From: Cyclobacteriaceae bacterium | GTDB lineage: Bacteria; Bacteroidota; Bacteroidia; Cytophagales; Cyclobacteriaceae | DNA: 16,071 bases | NCBI GenBank assembly: GCA_013140395.1 | Contig: JABFSY010000068.1 | Location: 1 to 16,071 of the forward strand | Reading direction: 5' to 3' | Part shown: positions 6,616-14,054 of the stretch, in pieces | Position numbering within the stretch: the first letter of the stretch is position 1 | How the letters are laid out: every line of letters starts with the position of its first letter | The notes under the pieces: model-generated | The model's input: the letters and a program-made list of their open reading frames with translations, nothing else | Databases searched by the model: none | Told to the model about the DNA's origin: nothing | Translations under genes and position numbers: made by a program

Positions 6616-8670
6616 TTACTTATTAATTTTAAACTGTTGTATTCCCGCTTGCAACTCAGCAGCAACTGCCGACAGTTCATCTCCTGCTTTTGCAATTTCC
6701 AACATGCCTGCGCTCATCTGCTGGCTTGAACTTGCCACTTGCTGTGTGCCTGCTGCCGTTTCTTCGGATACCACCACAATCTGTTCAAAGTTTTTAACCA
6801 CCGTGCCGATTGACTCTTTCTGTGCGCTGGTGGCTACTTGAATTTCCTTCGATGCTCCGAATGTTTCTTCTGTTGATTTGGCTATTTCTTTGAAGATCAC
6901 TTCTGCTTCTACGCTGGACTTGTTTCCTTCTTTTACACTGCCTTCCATCGTTTCAATGGCTTTGCCTGCGGCATGTGTATCTTTTTGAACATCACCAATG
7001 ATCTTCTCAATTTCTACTGCCGACTTGCGTGAATCCTCCGCCAGCTTTCTGATTTCTTCTGCAACTACTGCGAATCCTCTGCCTGCATCGCCTGCGCGGG
7101 CGGCTTCAATGGCGGCATTTAAGGCCAATAAGTTTGTTTGGCTCGCAATGTCTGTGATTACTTTCAGCGTGCGGCCAATCTCTTCAGTGCGCTTTGTCAA
7201 TACATTTATCGATTGAGAAGTTTGACTTGCTGAATCCTTAATACCATTCATATTATCTACCAGTATTCTCAAGGTCTTCATTCCCTGGTTGGAACTTTCC
7301 AATCCTTTTTCAGCGGCCTTGTTGATAACGTTCGATTTCTTCTCCATGTCATTGGACGAGGTCATCACATGATTGATCAGCTTAGAAGATTCGTCTGTGC
7401 GAGATGCCTGATCTTGAGCGCCTTTGGCCATTTGAGAAATGGCAGTAGCCACCTCGCCAGTGCTGCGCTTCATATCGTCTGTTTTTTTTTGCAATAAGTC
7501 AGATGATTTTGCAACCACATCCGATGCCTGACTAATGTTACTAAGTACAGAGGTGAGGTTATCGAACGCTTTGTTTATTTCTGCCGTCAAGCCTCCATTG
7601 TCCACCGCGGTGTTACAGCGGTAGGTCAAATCACCTGTAGACATGCCCTTGATCGCCCGAATTACCTCGGTCATATCCAATGCATATTTAACAACTTTAA
7701 ACGGCTTGCCATTCAAATCAGCGATAGGATTATAGGATGCCTGGATATACACTTCCTTTCCACGCTTATCAATGCGGGTATATGTGCTTACCATAAATTC
7801 TCCATTGTTAAGGCTTCTCCAAAAGTCTGCATATTCTGCACCACGCGCGTAGGTTGGATCAACGAACATACGGTGATGTTTTCCTTTAACTTCGTTTAAC
7901 GAATAGCCGCCTAATGCTGACAAGAAATTATCATTGGCTGTGATAATAGTACCATCCATATTAAATTCTATCACAGCATTTGATTTGCCAACAGCATTGA
8001 TTTGACCTTCATAGTCTGCGTTTCGGAGTTTCTGTTGGGTAGTATCCGTTGCCACTTTTACCACTTTGAAAATCTTCCCTTTATCATCTTTTACGGGGGT
8101 GTAGCTGGCTTGAATCCATACCTCTGAGCCATCTTTGGCAATTCGTTTAAACTCACCCACCTGTGGCTTCCCATCCTGCAGATCTTCCCAAAACCTTTCG
8201 TATGCATTTGAATTAGCATATGCTGCTTCGCAAAAAATTCGGTGATGCTTGCCCTCAATTTCGCCAGATTTATATTTAAGCGCACCTAGAAAAAGGTCAT
8301 TGGCTTTAATGATTGTTCCATCCGGTAAAAATTCAATAAAGGCATTCGTTGAACTAATTGCTCGCATTACTCCTTCGCCCTCCATTAATTTAACGTCTTG
8401 GCTTTTTAACCGCTCTTGCAATTCGGCTACGAGTTTAGATTCTAATCCTATGGTTGGTTCCTCAGCGCCACCTTCGGCACCATTCGCTTTGTCTTGATAC
8501 AAATTTTTACTCATTTTTTTAGTTGTTTTAGTGGAGAATGTTTCTGTTTTAAGTACACTATCATTTTGAATTTCTGTTTCATTACTCACTACTTGAGTAA
8601 CGTCTGGCTCTGCATCACTTACCAGGGTAGGTAATACTGTTTCCTTTTTTAAGTTTTTTCCTATCGCCAT
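6616..8670 (-). CDS. Soluble double-PAS methyl-accepting chemotaxis protein
   Basis: This is a 684-residue cytoplasmic chemoreceptor with no membrane segment. Residues 1 to about 75 look disordered: a basic start ([10 protein letters not shown]) followed by a Ser/Thr/Glu-rich stretch, then a short helix. Two homologous PAS domains follow (about 100-215 and 220-340), both with GKHHR and IQASY segments, resembling the tandem PAS of BdlA-type receptors. A short HAMP-like piece lies at about 340-385, then the signalling hairpin to the C-terminus. The tip (about 505-550) has [17 protein letters not shown] and [16 protein letters not shown]. Gln-Gln pairs at 643-644 and 650-651 fit the CheD/CheB target pattern. 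No NWETF-type tail is present. The ATG at 8670, 2 bases after the parA-like stop, was chosen over an in-frame TTG at 8700 that lies inside that gene. A later ATG (residue 53) is possible. The ligand is unknown; bound haem, flavin or a metabolite is plausible. Confidence 0.95.
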   Translation of the reverse strand: MAIGKNLKKETVLPTLVSDAEPDVTQVVSNETEIQNDSVLKTETFSTKTTKKMSKNLYQDKANGAEGGAEEPTIGLESKLVAELQERLKSQDVKLMEGEGVMRAISSTNAFIEFLPDGTIIKANDLFLGALKYKSGEIEGKHHRIFCEAAYANSNAYERFWEDLQDGKPQVGEFKRIAKDGSEVWIQASYTPVKDDKGKIFKVVKVATDTTQQKLRNADYEGQINAVGKSNAVIEFNMDGTIITANDNFLSALGGYSLNEVKGKHHRMFVDPTYARGAEYADFWRSLNNGEFMVSTYTRIDKRGKEVYIQASYNPIADLNGKPFKVVKYALDMTEVIRAIKGMSTGDLTYRCNTAVDNGGLTAEINKAFDNLTSVLSNISQASDVVAKSSDLLQKKTDDMKRSTGEVATAISQMAKGAQDQASRTDESSKLINHVMTSSNDMEKKSNVINKAAEKGLESSNQGMKTLRILVDNMNGIKDSASQTSQSINVLTKRTEEIGRTLKVITDIASQTNLLALNAAIEAARAGDAGRGFAVVAEEIRKLAEDSRKSAVEIEKIIGDVQKDTHAAGKAIETMEGSVKEGNKSSVEAEVIFKEIAKSTEETFGASKEIQVATSAQKESIGTVVKNFEQIVVVSEETAAGTQQVASSSQQMSAGMLEIAKAGDELSAVAAELQAGIQQFKINK

Positions 8671-8672
8671 TG

Positions 8673-9431
8673 TTAATTGGGGTTTACGAGTTGAGTACAA
8701 TGAATAACTTCTTGGGCAAAGGCAGTATAATCGGTAGCGGCTGTAGAAAGTGGTGCATACTCAAGTACGCTCTTGCCAAATGAGGGTGCTTCTGCAGCTT
8801 TTACGCAAGCACGTATTGATGAATTGAAAATAGGCACCTGAAAATTCTCTTTTACATATTCCACTATTTCGCGGTATAAATTCTTTCTCACATCTGCCAT
8901 TACCGGCAATACGCCAAGTATTTCCAAACTTGGATTCAGCGTTGATTTTACTTTGGCAATTGTTTCCAGCATCATCTCCAGGCCTTTTACCGCCAGCACT
9001 TCCATTTGCATGGGAATGATTACAGCGTGCGAAGCCATTAACGCGTTTGCACTGAGCAGCGAAAGAGACGGGGGGCAATCAATCAGTACATAGTCATACT
9101 CCAACTCCGTTGATAACACATCTTTTAGATACCCAAAGCGATCGGTGCTGTTTGCAATCGAAATTTCAACATCGGCCAATGAATGATTTGTAGGTATGAG
9201 AAAGAGATTTTCGCTAGCGTATGTCGCTTGTGTAAGTGTGCATTCGCCTAAGAGCACGTGGGCGATACTGTTTTTAAACTCGGTAAGACCTAAAGAGTAA
9301 GAAAGATTGCCCTGCGCATCAAAGTCAATCAACAGAACTTTACAACCTTCTTTTGCTAGGGCAGAGCCAAGGTTTACTGTGGTGGTGGTCTTGCCTGTTC
9401 CGCCTTTATGATTTACAATTGAAATAATCAT
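8673..9431 (-). CDS. ParA/Soj-family ATPase, probably positions chemoreceptor cluster
   Basis: This 252-residue ATPase has the deviant Walker A box KGGTGKTT (residues 9-16) with signature Lys9 and catalytic Lys14, a Walker A' segment DFDAQGN (36-42) and a Walker B Asp118 in VLIDCPPS. It has the Soj/small-ParA length, without an N-terminal DNA-binding domain. Proteins of this family bind DNA non-specifically as ATP dimers and move or space a partner that stimulates their ATPase. No parB gene and no parS-like palindrome accompany it, which argues against chromosome or plasmid partitioning. It lies 18 bases after the 194-aa gene and 2 bases before the receptor gene. By analogy with Rhodobacter PpfA, it probably distributes the cytoplasmic receptor array; that role is inference from context. 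Confidence 0.93.
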   Translation of the reverse strand: MIISIVNHKGGTGKTTTTVNLGSALAKEGCKVLLIDFDAQGNLSYSLGLTEFKNSIAHVLLGECTLTQATYASENLFLIPTNHSLADVEISIANSTDRFGYLKDVLSTELEYDYVLIDCPPSLSLLSANALMASHAVIIPMQMEVLAVKGLEMMLETIAKVKSTLNPSLEILGVLPVMADVRKNLYREIVEYVKENFQVPIFNSSIRACVKAAEAPSFGKSVLEYAPLSTAATDYTAFAQEVIHCTQLVNPN

Positions 9432-9449
9432 TGTACCTTACTTTTTGAG

Positions 9450-10034
9450 TTAGTTGACAGAAAAGCGATAGAATCGTTCAGGGCAATTGGTGTGTACAAC
9501 TTTTTCTTGTATCGTGTCATTTTCTTTAGATGCTACCCTGAAGCTATTTTTGAAACCAGCAATGACCGGTTGCGCGCGCAGTGCTTCAAGCCCTTTTTCT
9601 ATCAGTTCAGTTAGCTGTGGCCCAAGCGAATCAGCCTCTATTGCAATTTGCTGTGCATCTATTAAACCTTGTAGCTTGTCGGGAAGCCTGCTGTTTGTAG
9701 AACGATCGTCAAAAATAATTTTAGTGAAATACTCCACTGCATTTTGTCCAGCTTCTAATCGCCATTGTTTAGCATTCGTTTTTAAGTGGCGGAAGGCTTG
9801 GAATAAAAAATCGTGATTGTCGCCAACCACCCAAACGCGTAGTTGGCTGCCGTCAGCCCAAATTAATGCTTCTTTATATACCAGGTTCAGCCCAGCCATA
9901 ATGGCGTGTGTTTGTGTGCCATTAAAGTAGAACGCCTCTTTTGTGCGCTTATCTGATTTCAACTCTACACACAAGGCCATTATGCTAGCTTTCGCTTTTT
10001 CTTTAGTGGTTGGCGTAATCCATTGGTGTGTCAT
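9450..10034 (-). CDS. Unrecognised 194-aa protein at head of chemosensory operon
   Basis: I do not recognise this protein. It is soluble, with no signal peptide or membrane helix, and mixes helical and strand-like stretches. An N-terminal part (about 1-75) ends in the strand-like LRVWVVGD. A Trp- and His-containing middle (about 76-105) follows, then a probable amphipathic helical region (about 120-165) with an Ile/Leu/Glu-rich pattern, and an aromatic C-terminus (ERFYRF). The reading frame is continuous with ordinary codon use, and it begins an apparent operon 18 bases ahead of the ParA gene, which supports it as a real gene. A 111-base gap precedes its ATG. The position suggests a partner or regulator of the ParA/receptor module, but nothing in the residues shows a function. 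Confidence 0.8.
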   Translation of the reverse strand: MTHQWITPTTKEKAKASIMALCVELKSDKRTKEAFYFNGTQTHAIMAGLNLVYKEALIWADGSQLRVWVVGDNHDFLFQAFRHLKTNAKQWRLEAGQNAVEYFTKIIFDDRSTNSRLPDKLQGLIDAQQIAIEADSLGPQLTELIEKGLEALRAQPVIAGFKNSFRVASKENDTIQEKVVHTNCPERFYRFSVN

Positions 10035-10145
10035 AGCGAGAGTAAAAGTATAGTCTAGGTTCCTATTATGTAATCCGCAGAAATGTGTATTTTTTGATTA
10101 CTACTTTGTACGCATCGAACGTACGTAAAACTACTTAAGCCCTCG
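10035..10145 (-). promoter_or_regulatory. Leader gap before the chemosensory operon
   Basis: This 111-base gap separates the kinase stop from the 194-aa gene and is the natural place for an operon promoter. On the minus strand a TACTTTTA sequence about 10 bases before the ATG resembles the Bacteroidota -7 box TAnnTTTG at seven of eight positions, but no TTG is placed correctly upstream. A 5-base inverted repeat, GTACG/CGTAC with a 7-base loop, lies at 10108-10124 and includes the palindrome ACGTACGT (10119-10126). No convincing terminator for the upstream kinase was seen. The promoter call is inference from position. Confidence 0.3.
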
Positions 10146-11804
10146 TTAGTCAGGCGCATGTTGTTGGAGATGAAGTTTTCTATTGATCAATTTTCCTTTA
10201 TGATCGTTTGGTATTGTTAGTTGGAAAACACTACCAAATCCTACTTCAGATTCAACCGATATACTGCCTTTCAATTGTTCCAATGCTTCTTTTGCAATAA
10301 ATAAACCTAAGCCAGCACCTTTTGAAATACTGGTAGCTTTATAAAACATGGTAAAGATGTGTTCACAATGGTCTTTGCCAATACCAATGCCGTTATCTGC
10401 AATTTGAATTTTCACCTGTTTATCACTCAGATCAACTTGTATTTTAATAAAAGGGTGCACTTTCTTTTGATCGTAATAATTGATCGCATTTCTAATTACA
10501 TTGTCAATTGTCAGCTCTACGCGATCCACGTCATTGTAAAATTGACTTATACCCTCCGTTTTTACTTCTACCTTTATTTTGCTCAAAGAAGGATCAGCCT
10601 GATACTTATTTACGAGCTTCCAAATAGTAGGTCCGAAGTCAATATGTTCGCTTTTTATCCGCTGGTAGGTGGTACGCGAATAGTTCATTATATCCTTAAT
10701 AATCTTATCTAGTTTATAAGCGCTGGCTTCAATTTTTGAAACATAATCCAGCGTTATTGAATCGGATGTTTCCATTCGCATAAGATTAACCAGCCCAAGT
10801 ATAGAAGTAAGTGGAGAACGAAATTCATGCGAGGTACTGTATAAGAATTTTTGTATCTGTTTGTTTGCTTTAGCTAACAGAAGGTTCTTTTTCTTATCGA
10901 CTTCATCCATGTGCTGAACTTGCTTCAATGTTTTGAGCAGTTCTTCATTTGCATTATGCAATTCTTGCTCGCGGAGTATTAAATCTGTGATTACATATCT
11001 AACCCCAATATATTTAATTGGCTGTCCATAAGCGTCCAGCACAGGGGCAATGGTTACATCTACCCAATACGGACTACCATCTTTCTTTTTATTTTTCAGA
11101 ATACCCCTAAAAATACTTCCGCTTTTTATGGTTGCCCACATATCCTTAAAAACAGAACTCGGAGTATCCGGATGACGCAACAAGCTGTGCGGGCGCCCTA
11201 AACATTCTTCGCGTGTATATTGAGATATTTCGCACAATAAATCATTTACATAAATGATATTACCTTTTAAATCAGATTCGGTAACGATGCAGGCGATGTT
11301 AACCTGTTTCATTCTTGTTCTAAGTTCGCTTTGCAGCGAGTTCATTGGCATCGAACGGATTTGCTCCTCATTAATATCATTAATGTCAGCCTTGGCCGTA
11401 AATGCTGGTGTGTTTGCCGGATTATTTGGTTTAGGTGCTTTGGATTCTTTTAGTTCAATTGAAACCAGTAAAAGCCATTTTCTAGTTGGTAGACTTTTGC
11501 CTGTTGGGGTAAGATTAGCCGTTACTATCAAGTTATCGGTAGTTAATTCTAACAAGTGAGGCGCCAAATCATTTGGCTCTAGGTTGCTAATGGCAAGCTC
11601 CAGTTCTCGAAGCACAGTTTCCGAATTTATGATTTCTTTGAAGGGGGTATTTTCTAGAAATATTTTACCTTCACAATCGGCAAGCGCTGCCGCTTGGGGG
11701 CTCTGTTGAAAAAGCTTATAAAAAAAAATGGCAGCCTCCGAGTTCTCCAAAAAATATTCTTTCGGTTCCTCAGCTCCAATCAACTTAATGGTTTTTACAG
11801 CCAT
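10146..11804 (-). CDS. Soluble PAS sensor histidine kinase with Aer-like PAS
   Basis: This 552-residue kinase has no membrane helix. Residues 1 to about 120 form a weakly conserved, possibly PAS-like module, followed by a Pro/Asn/Ala-rich linker (about 120-150). A clear PAS domain (about 165-275) contains [19 protein letters not shown] and a [12 protein letters not shown] segment, very like the FAD-binding PAS of the Aer redox receptor. A coiled linker leads to a HisKA domain with phosphoacceptor His326 (SHEFRSPL). The HATPase_c domain has an N-box (VIRNAINYY), a G1 box (ADNGIGIG) and a G2-type [13 protein letters not shown] segment. No receiver domain is attached; the NarL-type regulator encoded just upstream in transcription is a possible partner, though kinases of this HisKA class usually pair with other regulator types. 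A candidate promoter lies 16 bases before its ATG. Confidence 0.93.
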   Translation of the reverse strand: MAVKTIKLIGAEEPKEYFLENSEAAIFFYKLFQQSPQAAALADCEGKIFLENTPFKEIINSETVLRELELAISNLEPNDLAPHLLELTTDNLIVTANLTPTGKSLPTRKWLLLVSIELKESKAPKPNNPANTPAFTAKADINDINEEQIRSMPMNSLQSELRTRMKQVNIACIVTESDLKGNIIYVNDLLCEISQYTREECLGRPHSLLRHPDTPSSVFKDMWATIKSGSIFRGILKNKKKDGSPYWVDVTIAPVLDAYGQPIKYIGVRYVITDLILREQELHNANEELLKTLKQVQHMDEVDKKKNLLLAKANKQIQKFLYSTSHEFRSPLTSILGLVNLMRMETSDSITLDYVSKIEASAYKLDKIIKDIMNYSRTTYQRIKSEHIDFGPTIWKLVNKYQADPSLSKIKVEVKTEGISQFYNDVDRVELTIDNVIRNAINYYDQKKVHPFIKIQVDLSDKQVKIQIADNGIGIGKDHCEHIFTMFYKATSISKGAGLGLFIAKEALEQLKGSISVESEVGFGSVFQLTIPNDHKGKLINRKLHLQQHAPD

Positions 11805-11820
11805 CGCTTTTCGTTTATAA

Positions 11821-11851
11821 CAAATTTATTGTGAACAACGATGGCTGGCAA
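11821..11851 (-). promoter_or_regulatory. Candidate Bacteroidota-type promoter
   Basis: On the minus strand a TTG (11849-11851) is followed, after 20 bases, by TAAATTTG (11821-11828), a full match to the Bacteroidota -7 consensus TAnnTTTG. The usual spacer is near 19. The -7 box ends 16 bases before the ATG of the PAS kinase at 11804, so the predicted leader is only about 10 bases. It lies in a 129-base gap after the response regulator gene, where no clear terminator is visible. Confidence 0.42.
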
Positions 11852-11933
11852 TACAGGTATGTTTGGATTTTGTAATCGGTAGTTGTACGCGGTATTCAAC
11901 TAGGTATAAATACGCATGCTGTTACGAATAGGT

Positions 11934-12581
11934 CTACTTGATCTCTAGCTTTTCAAGTATTTTCAAAAGTTCTATAGAATTATTAGCGCCTACTTTTTTG
12001 AGAAGATTGGCCCTATGTGTTTCAACCGTTCGTTGGCTAATAAACAGTTTGTCAGCCATTTGATGGCTTGTTAGCCCTGCTGAAATTAGTTTTACAATTT
12101 CAATTTCGCGTGCGGTAAGTTTAATTTTTTGCTCTTTCTGATTTCGGCTGATGGTGGTAGATGTATATTTTTTGACAATTATTTTTTGAACCAGGGGGCT
12201 AAAATAATTCTGATCGGCCAACACCGCTTTAATAGTGCTATCCAGTTCATTGGCAGTTTCATTTTTTATTACAAAACCTTTCACGCCATATTCAATGCAT
12301 TTACTAATATAGTCCTCATCATCATACATAGTCAGTATGATAATTTTGGCTTTGGGATGTTGTGTTATAATTTCTTTTGCGGCTTCCATGCCATTTACCT
12401 CGGGCATTGAAATATCCAAAATGACCAAATCAGGTTTCAGTGCATTGTATTTTTCTACGGCCTCTCTGCCGTTAACGGCTTCTCCGGCAATCACGTATTG
12501 TTTATTTCTACTTAGAAGCAATTTAATACCTTCACGAACCATGACGTGATCATCGGCAATCAGAATCTTATATTTTAGCAT
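11934..12581 (-). CDS. NarL/FixJ-family response regulator
   Basis: This 215-residue transcription regulator has a receiver domain (about 4-120) with the acidic pair Asp10/Asp11, phosphoacceptor Asp56 (LVILDISMPEVNG), a Thr switch in IIILTMYDD and Lys105 or so in VIKNET. After a linker comes a LuxR-type helix-turn-helix (about 150-212) with LTAREIEIVKLISAGLTS and a recognition helix containing ISQRTVETHRANLLKK. On phosphorylation it should dimerise and bind target promoters. Its start overlaps the 3' end of the REC-PAS-HisKA_3 kinase gene by 14 bases. That overlap, and the known pairing of HisKA_3 kinases with NarL-type regulators, makes that kinase its likely partner. Targets cannot be read from the window. 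Confidence 0.95.
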   Translation of the reverse strand: MLKYKILIADDHVMVREGIKLLLSRNKQYVIAGEAVNGREAVEKYNALKPDLVILDISMPEVNGMEAAKEIITQHPKAKIIILTMYDDEDYISKCIEYGVKGFVIKNETANELDSTIKAVLADQNYFSPLVQKIIVKKYTSTTISRNQKEQKIKLTAREIEIVKLISAGLTSHQMADKLFISQRTVETHRANLLKKVGANNSIELLKILEKLEIK

Positions 12582-13995
12582 GATCTAGATTATCTAGGGG
12601 AACATTAACGTTTATTAGTACGCCATCGCCTGGTCGGCTTTCCATCACAAAATTACCCACCATTATTTCGGCCCTACTTTTCATATTGTTAAGGCCGTTT
12701 CCTTTATCAAATAAATTACTGTTGCTCAACCCTAACCCTTGTCCGTCATCTTCAATTGTCAAGTCAACGTAGTGATCGGTTTGAGATAATTGAATGGTGA
12801 TAGTAGTTGCTTTTGCATGTTTGATAGCATTGCTTAACGCCTCTTGTGCAATTCGATATAAATGGACTTTCTTATTTTGCATGAGGCTCAAAATTTCCCC
12901 ATGCTTTTTAAAATGAACCTTTGCAGAGGTGGCAGCCACTCCCTCGCAAAGCGATTGCAAGCAAGTAGCTAAATCGAAATGCAATAACTTTGCTGGTGAT
13001 AAATTTTCTGAAATGCGCACACATTCTTCAATGGTTTCATCGAGTTGCATGAAAAGTTGACTTGCTGCTTCACCCGCAAAATTCATCTGGGCATTCATTT
13101 TAATAGCATTTAGCATTTGGCCTAGTCCATCGTGTAAGTCCTTTGCAATTCTGCTTCGTTCTTTTTCCTCTCCCTCCAACTGAGCCATTTTCTTTTGTAT
13201 CTCTAGCTGCTTCTCCATTAGCTTCCTATCCCTTTTCTCAGTTATGTCACGGAAAGTAATAACAAAACCAATAAAGTTTTCTCTCCTGCCTAATAATGGA
13301 CTAAAGCGACCTTCACCTATTGGTATTTCTTGCCCATTGCTATTTACCAACACCAGGTTTTCCGGTATTGCATTAACATTTCGTCCTCCTACTTCACACT
13401 GTAATGGGTTGATGGGAAAATCACCCGTGTCAATGTCTTTCAATTTGACAACTTCAAAAATGGGCTTGTCTAGAGCATCTGTGTGTGTATAATGTACCAA
13501 TGCCTGGGCACTGTGATTTAGGTAGGTAATATCAAAATTATTGTCTACTACAATCACTGCATCGCTTATTGACTTTAAGGTTGAAAAATATTTTTCCTCG
13601 CTCTCCCTGAACTTTCGTTCAATGCTATGCTTGTAGATCGCCATTTCAATGATTGTAAAAATTTCGCGATCATCGAATGGCTTTGTAAGAAAACCGTAGG
13701 GCTGAGTCAATTTTGCGCGTTGAATGGTAGCTTTATCACTCAGGGCAGTGATGTAAACTACCGGTATGTCGTACCTTTCTCTTATAACACCCGCTACTTC
13801 AATTCCATCGAGCATGCCGTTCAGCATGATATCCATCAGCACAAGACAAGGATTTAGTTCATCCAGCAAAGCAATGGCGTTCTCGCCAGAATCACACTTA
13901 CCTATCACTTTATAACCCTCGTTTTCTAAGGTAGCCTCTAAATGCAGCGCTACCACAAAGGAATCTTCCACTATTAAAATTTCGCCTTTTGACAT
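12568..13995 (-). CDS. REC-PAS-HisKA_3 histidine kinase (NarL-partner type)
   Basis: This 475-residue soluble protein carries an N-terminal receiver domain (about 3-120) with Glu10/Asp11, phosphoacceptor Asp55 (LVLMDIMLNG), Thr83 and Lys105 (FLTKPF). A PAS domain (about 133-252) ending in a DITEKR linker follows, then a coiled coil, and a HisKA_3 dimerisation domain with His288 (IAKDLHDGLGQML). The HATPase domain has EALSNAIKHA, DDGQGLG and GNGLNNMKSRAE. The N-terminal receiver probably lets another kinase tune this one, making it an intermediate in a branched phosphorelay; the HisKA_2 kinase encoded just upstream is a natural candidate input. It overlaps the regulator gene by 14 bases, suggesting coupled translation and a kinase-regulator pair. 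The start at MSKGEILIVEDS gives a normal receiver N-terminus. Confidence 0.95.
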   Translation of the reverse strand: MSKGEILIVEDSFVVALHLEATLENEGYKVIGKCDSGENAIALLDELNPCLVLMDIMLNGMLDGIEVAGVIRERYDIPVVYITALSDKATIQRAKLTQPYGFLTKPFDDREIFTIIEMAIYKHSIERKFRESEEKYFSTLKSISDAVIVVDNNFDITYLNHSAQALVHYTHTDALDKPIFEVVKLKDIDTGDFPINPLQCEVGGRNVNAIPENLVLVNSNGQEIPIGEGRFSPLLGRRENFIGFVITFRDITEKRDRKLMEKQLEIQKKMAQLEGEEKERSRIAKDLHDGLGQMLNAIKMNAQMNFAGEAASQLFMQLDETIEECVRISENLSPAKLLHFDLATCLQSLCEGVAATSAKVHFKKHGEILSLMQNKKVHLYRIAQEALSNAIKHAKATTITIQLSQTDHYVDLTIEDDGQGLGLSNSNLFDKGNGLNNMKSRAEIMVGNFVMESRPGDGVLINVNVPLDNLDHAKI

Positions 13996-14021
13996 ACGCT
14001 TGAATTTTGAGTCCTACTATC

Positions 14022-14046
14022 TTTATCTTTCTGTTTATCCTTTATC
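14022..14046 (-). repeat. Three GATAAA copies in leader before REC-PAS kinase
   Basis: The 59-base gap before the REC-PAS-HisKA_3 gene is purine-rich on the coding strand. It holds three GATAAA hexamers, at 14041-14046, 14034-14039 and 14022-14027, spaced 7 and 12 bases apart. They may be only composition bias, or a short regulator-binding or unwound leader region. No promoter of the TAnnTTTG type was seen in the gap. Confidence 0.25.
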
Positions 14047-14054
14047 ACTTGCTA

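Noticed and set aside
8671..8700. TTG start at 8700 for the chemoreceptor
   Set aside because: It lies inside the ParA coding region, and an ATG follows the ParA stop by 2 bases.
8673..10034. Chromosome or plasmid partition locus (parAB)
   Set aside because: Only the ParA is present. The neighbouring 194-aa protein has no visible ParB or helix-turn-helix features, no parS-like palindrome was seen, and the context is entirely chemosensory.
10108..10126. GTACG/CGTAC repeat as an operator
   Set aside because: The stem has only 5 pairs and a single copy; it is too short to call without conservation data.
10359..10712. Plus-strand open frames such as 10359-10712, 3382-3873 and 14075-14461
   Set aside because: They are antisense to strongly conserved domains of minus-strand genes and show no family motif of their own.
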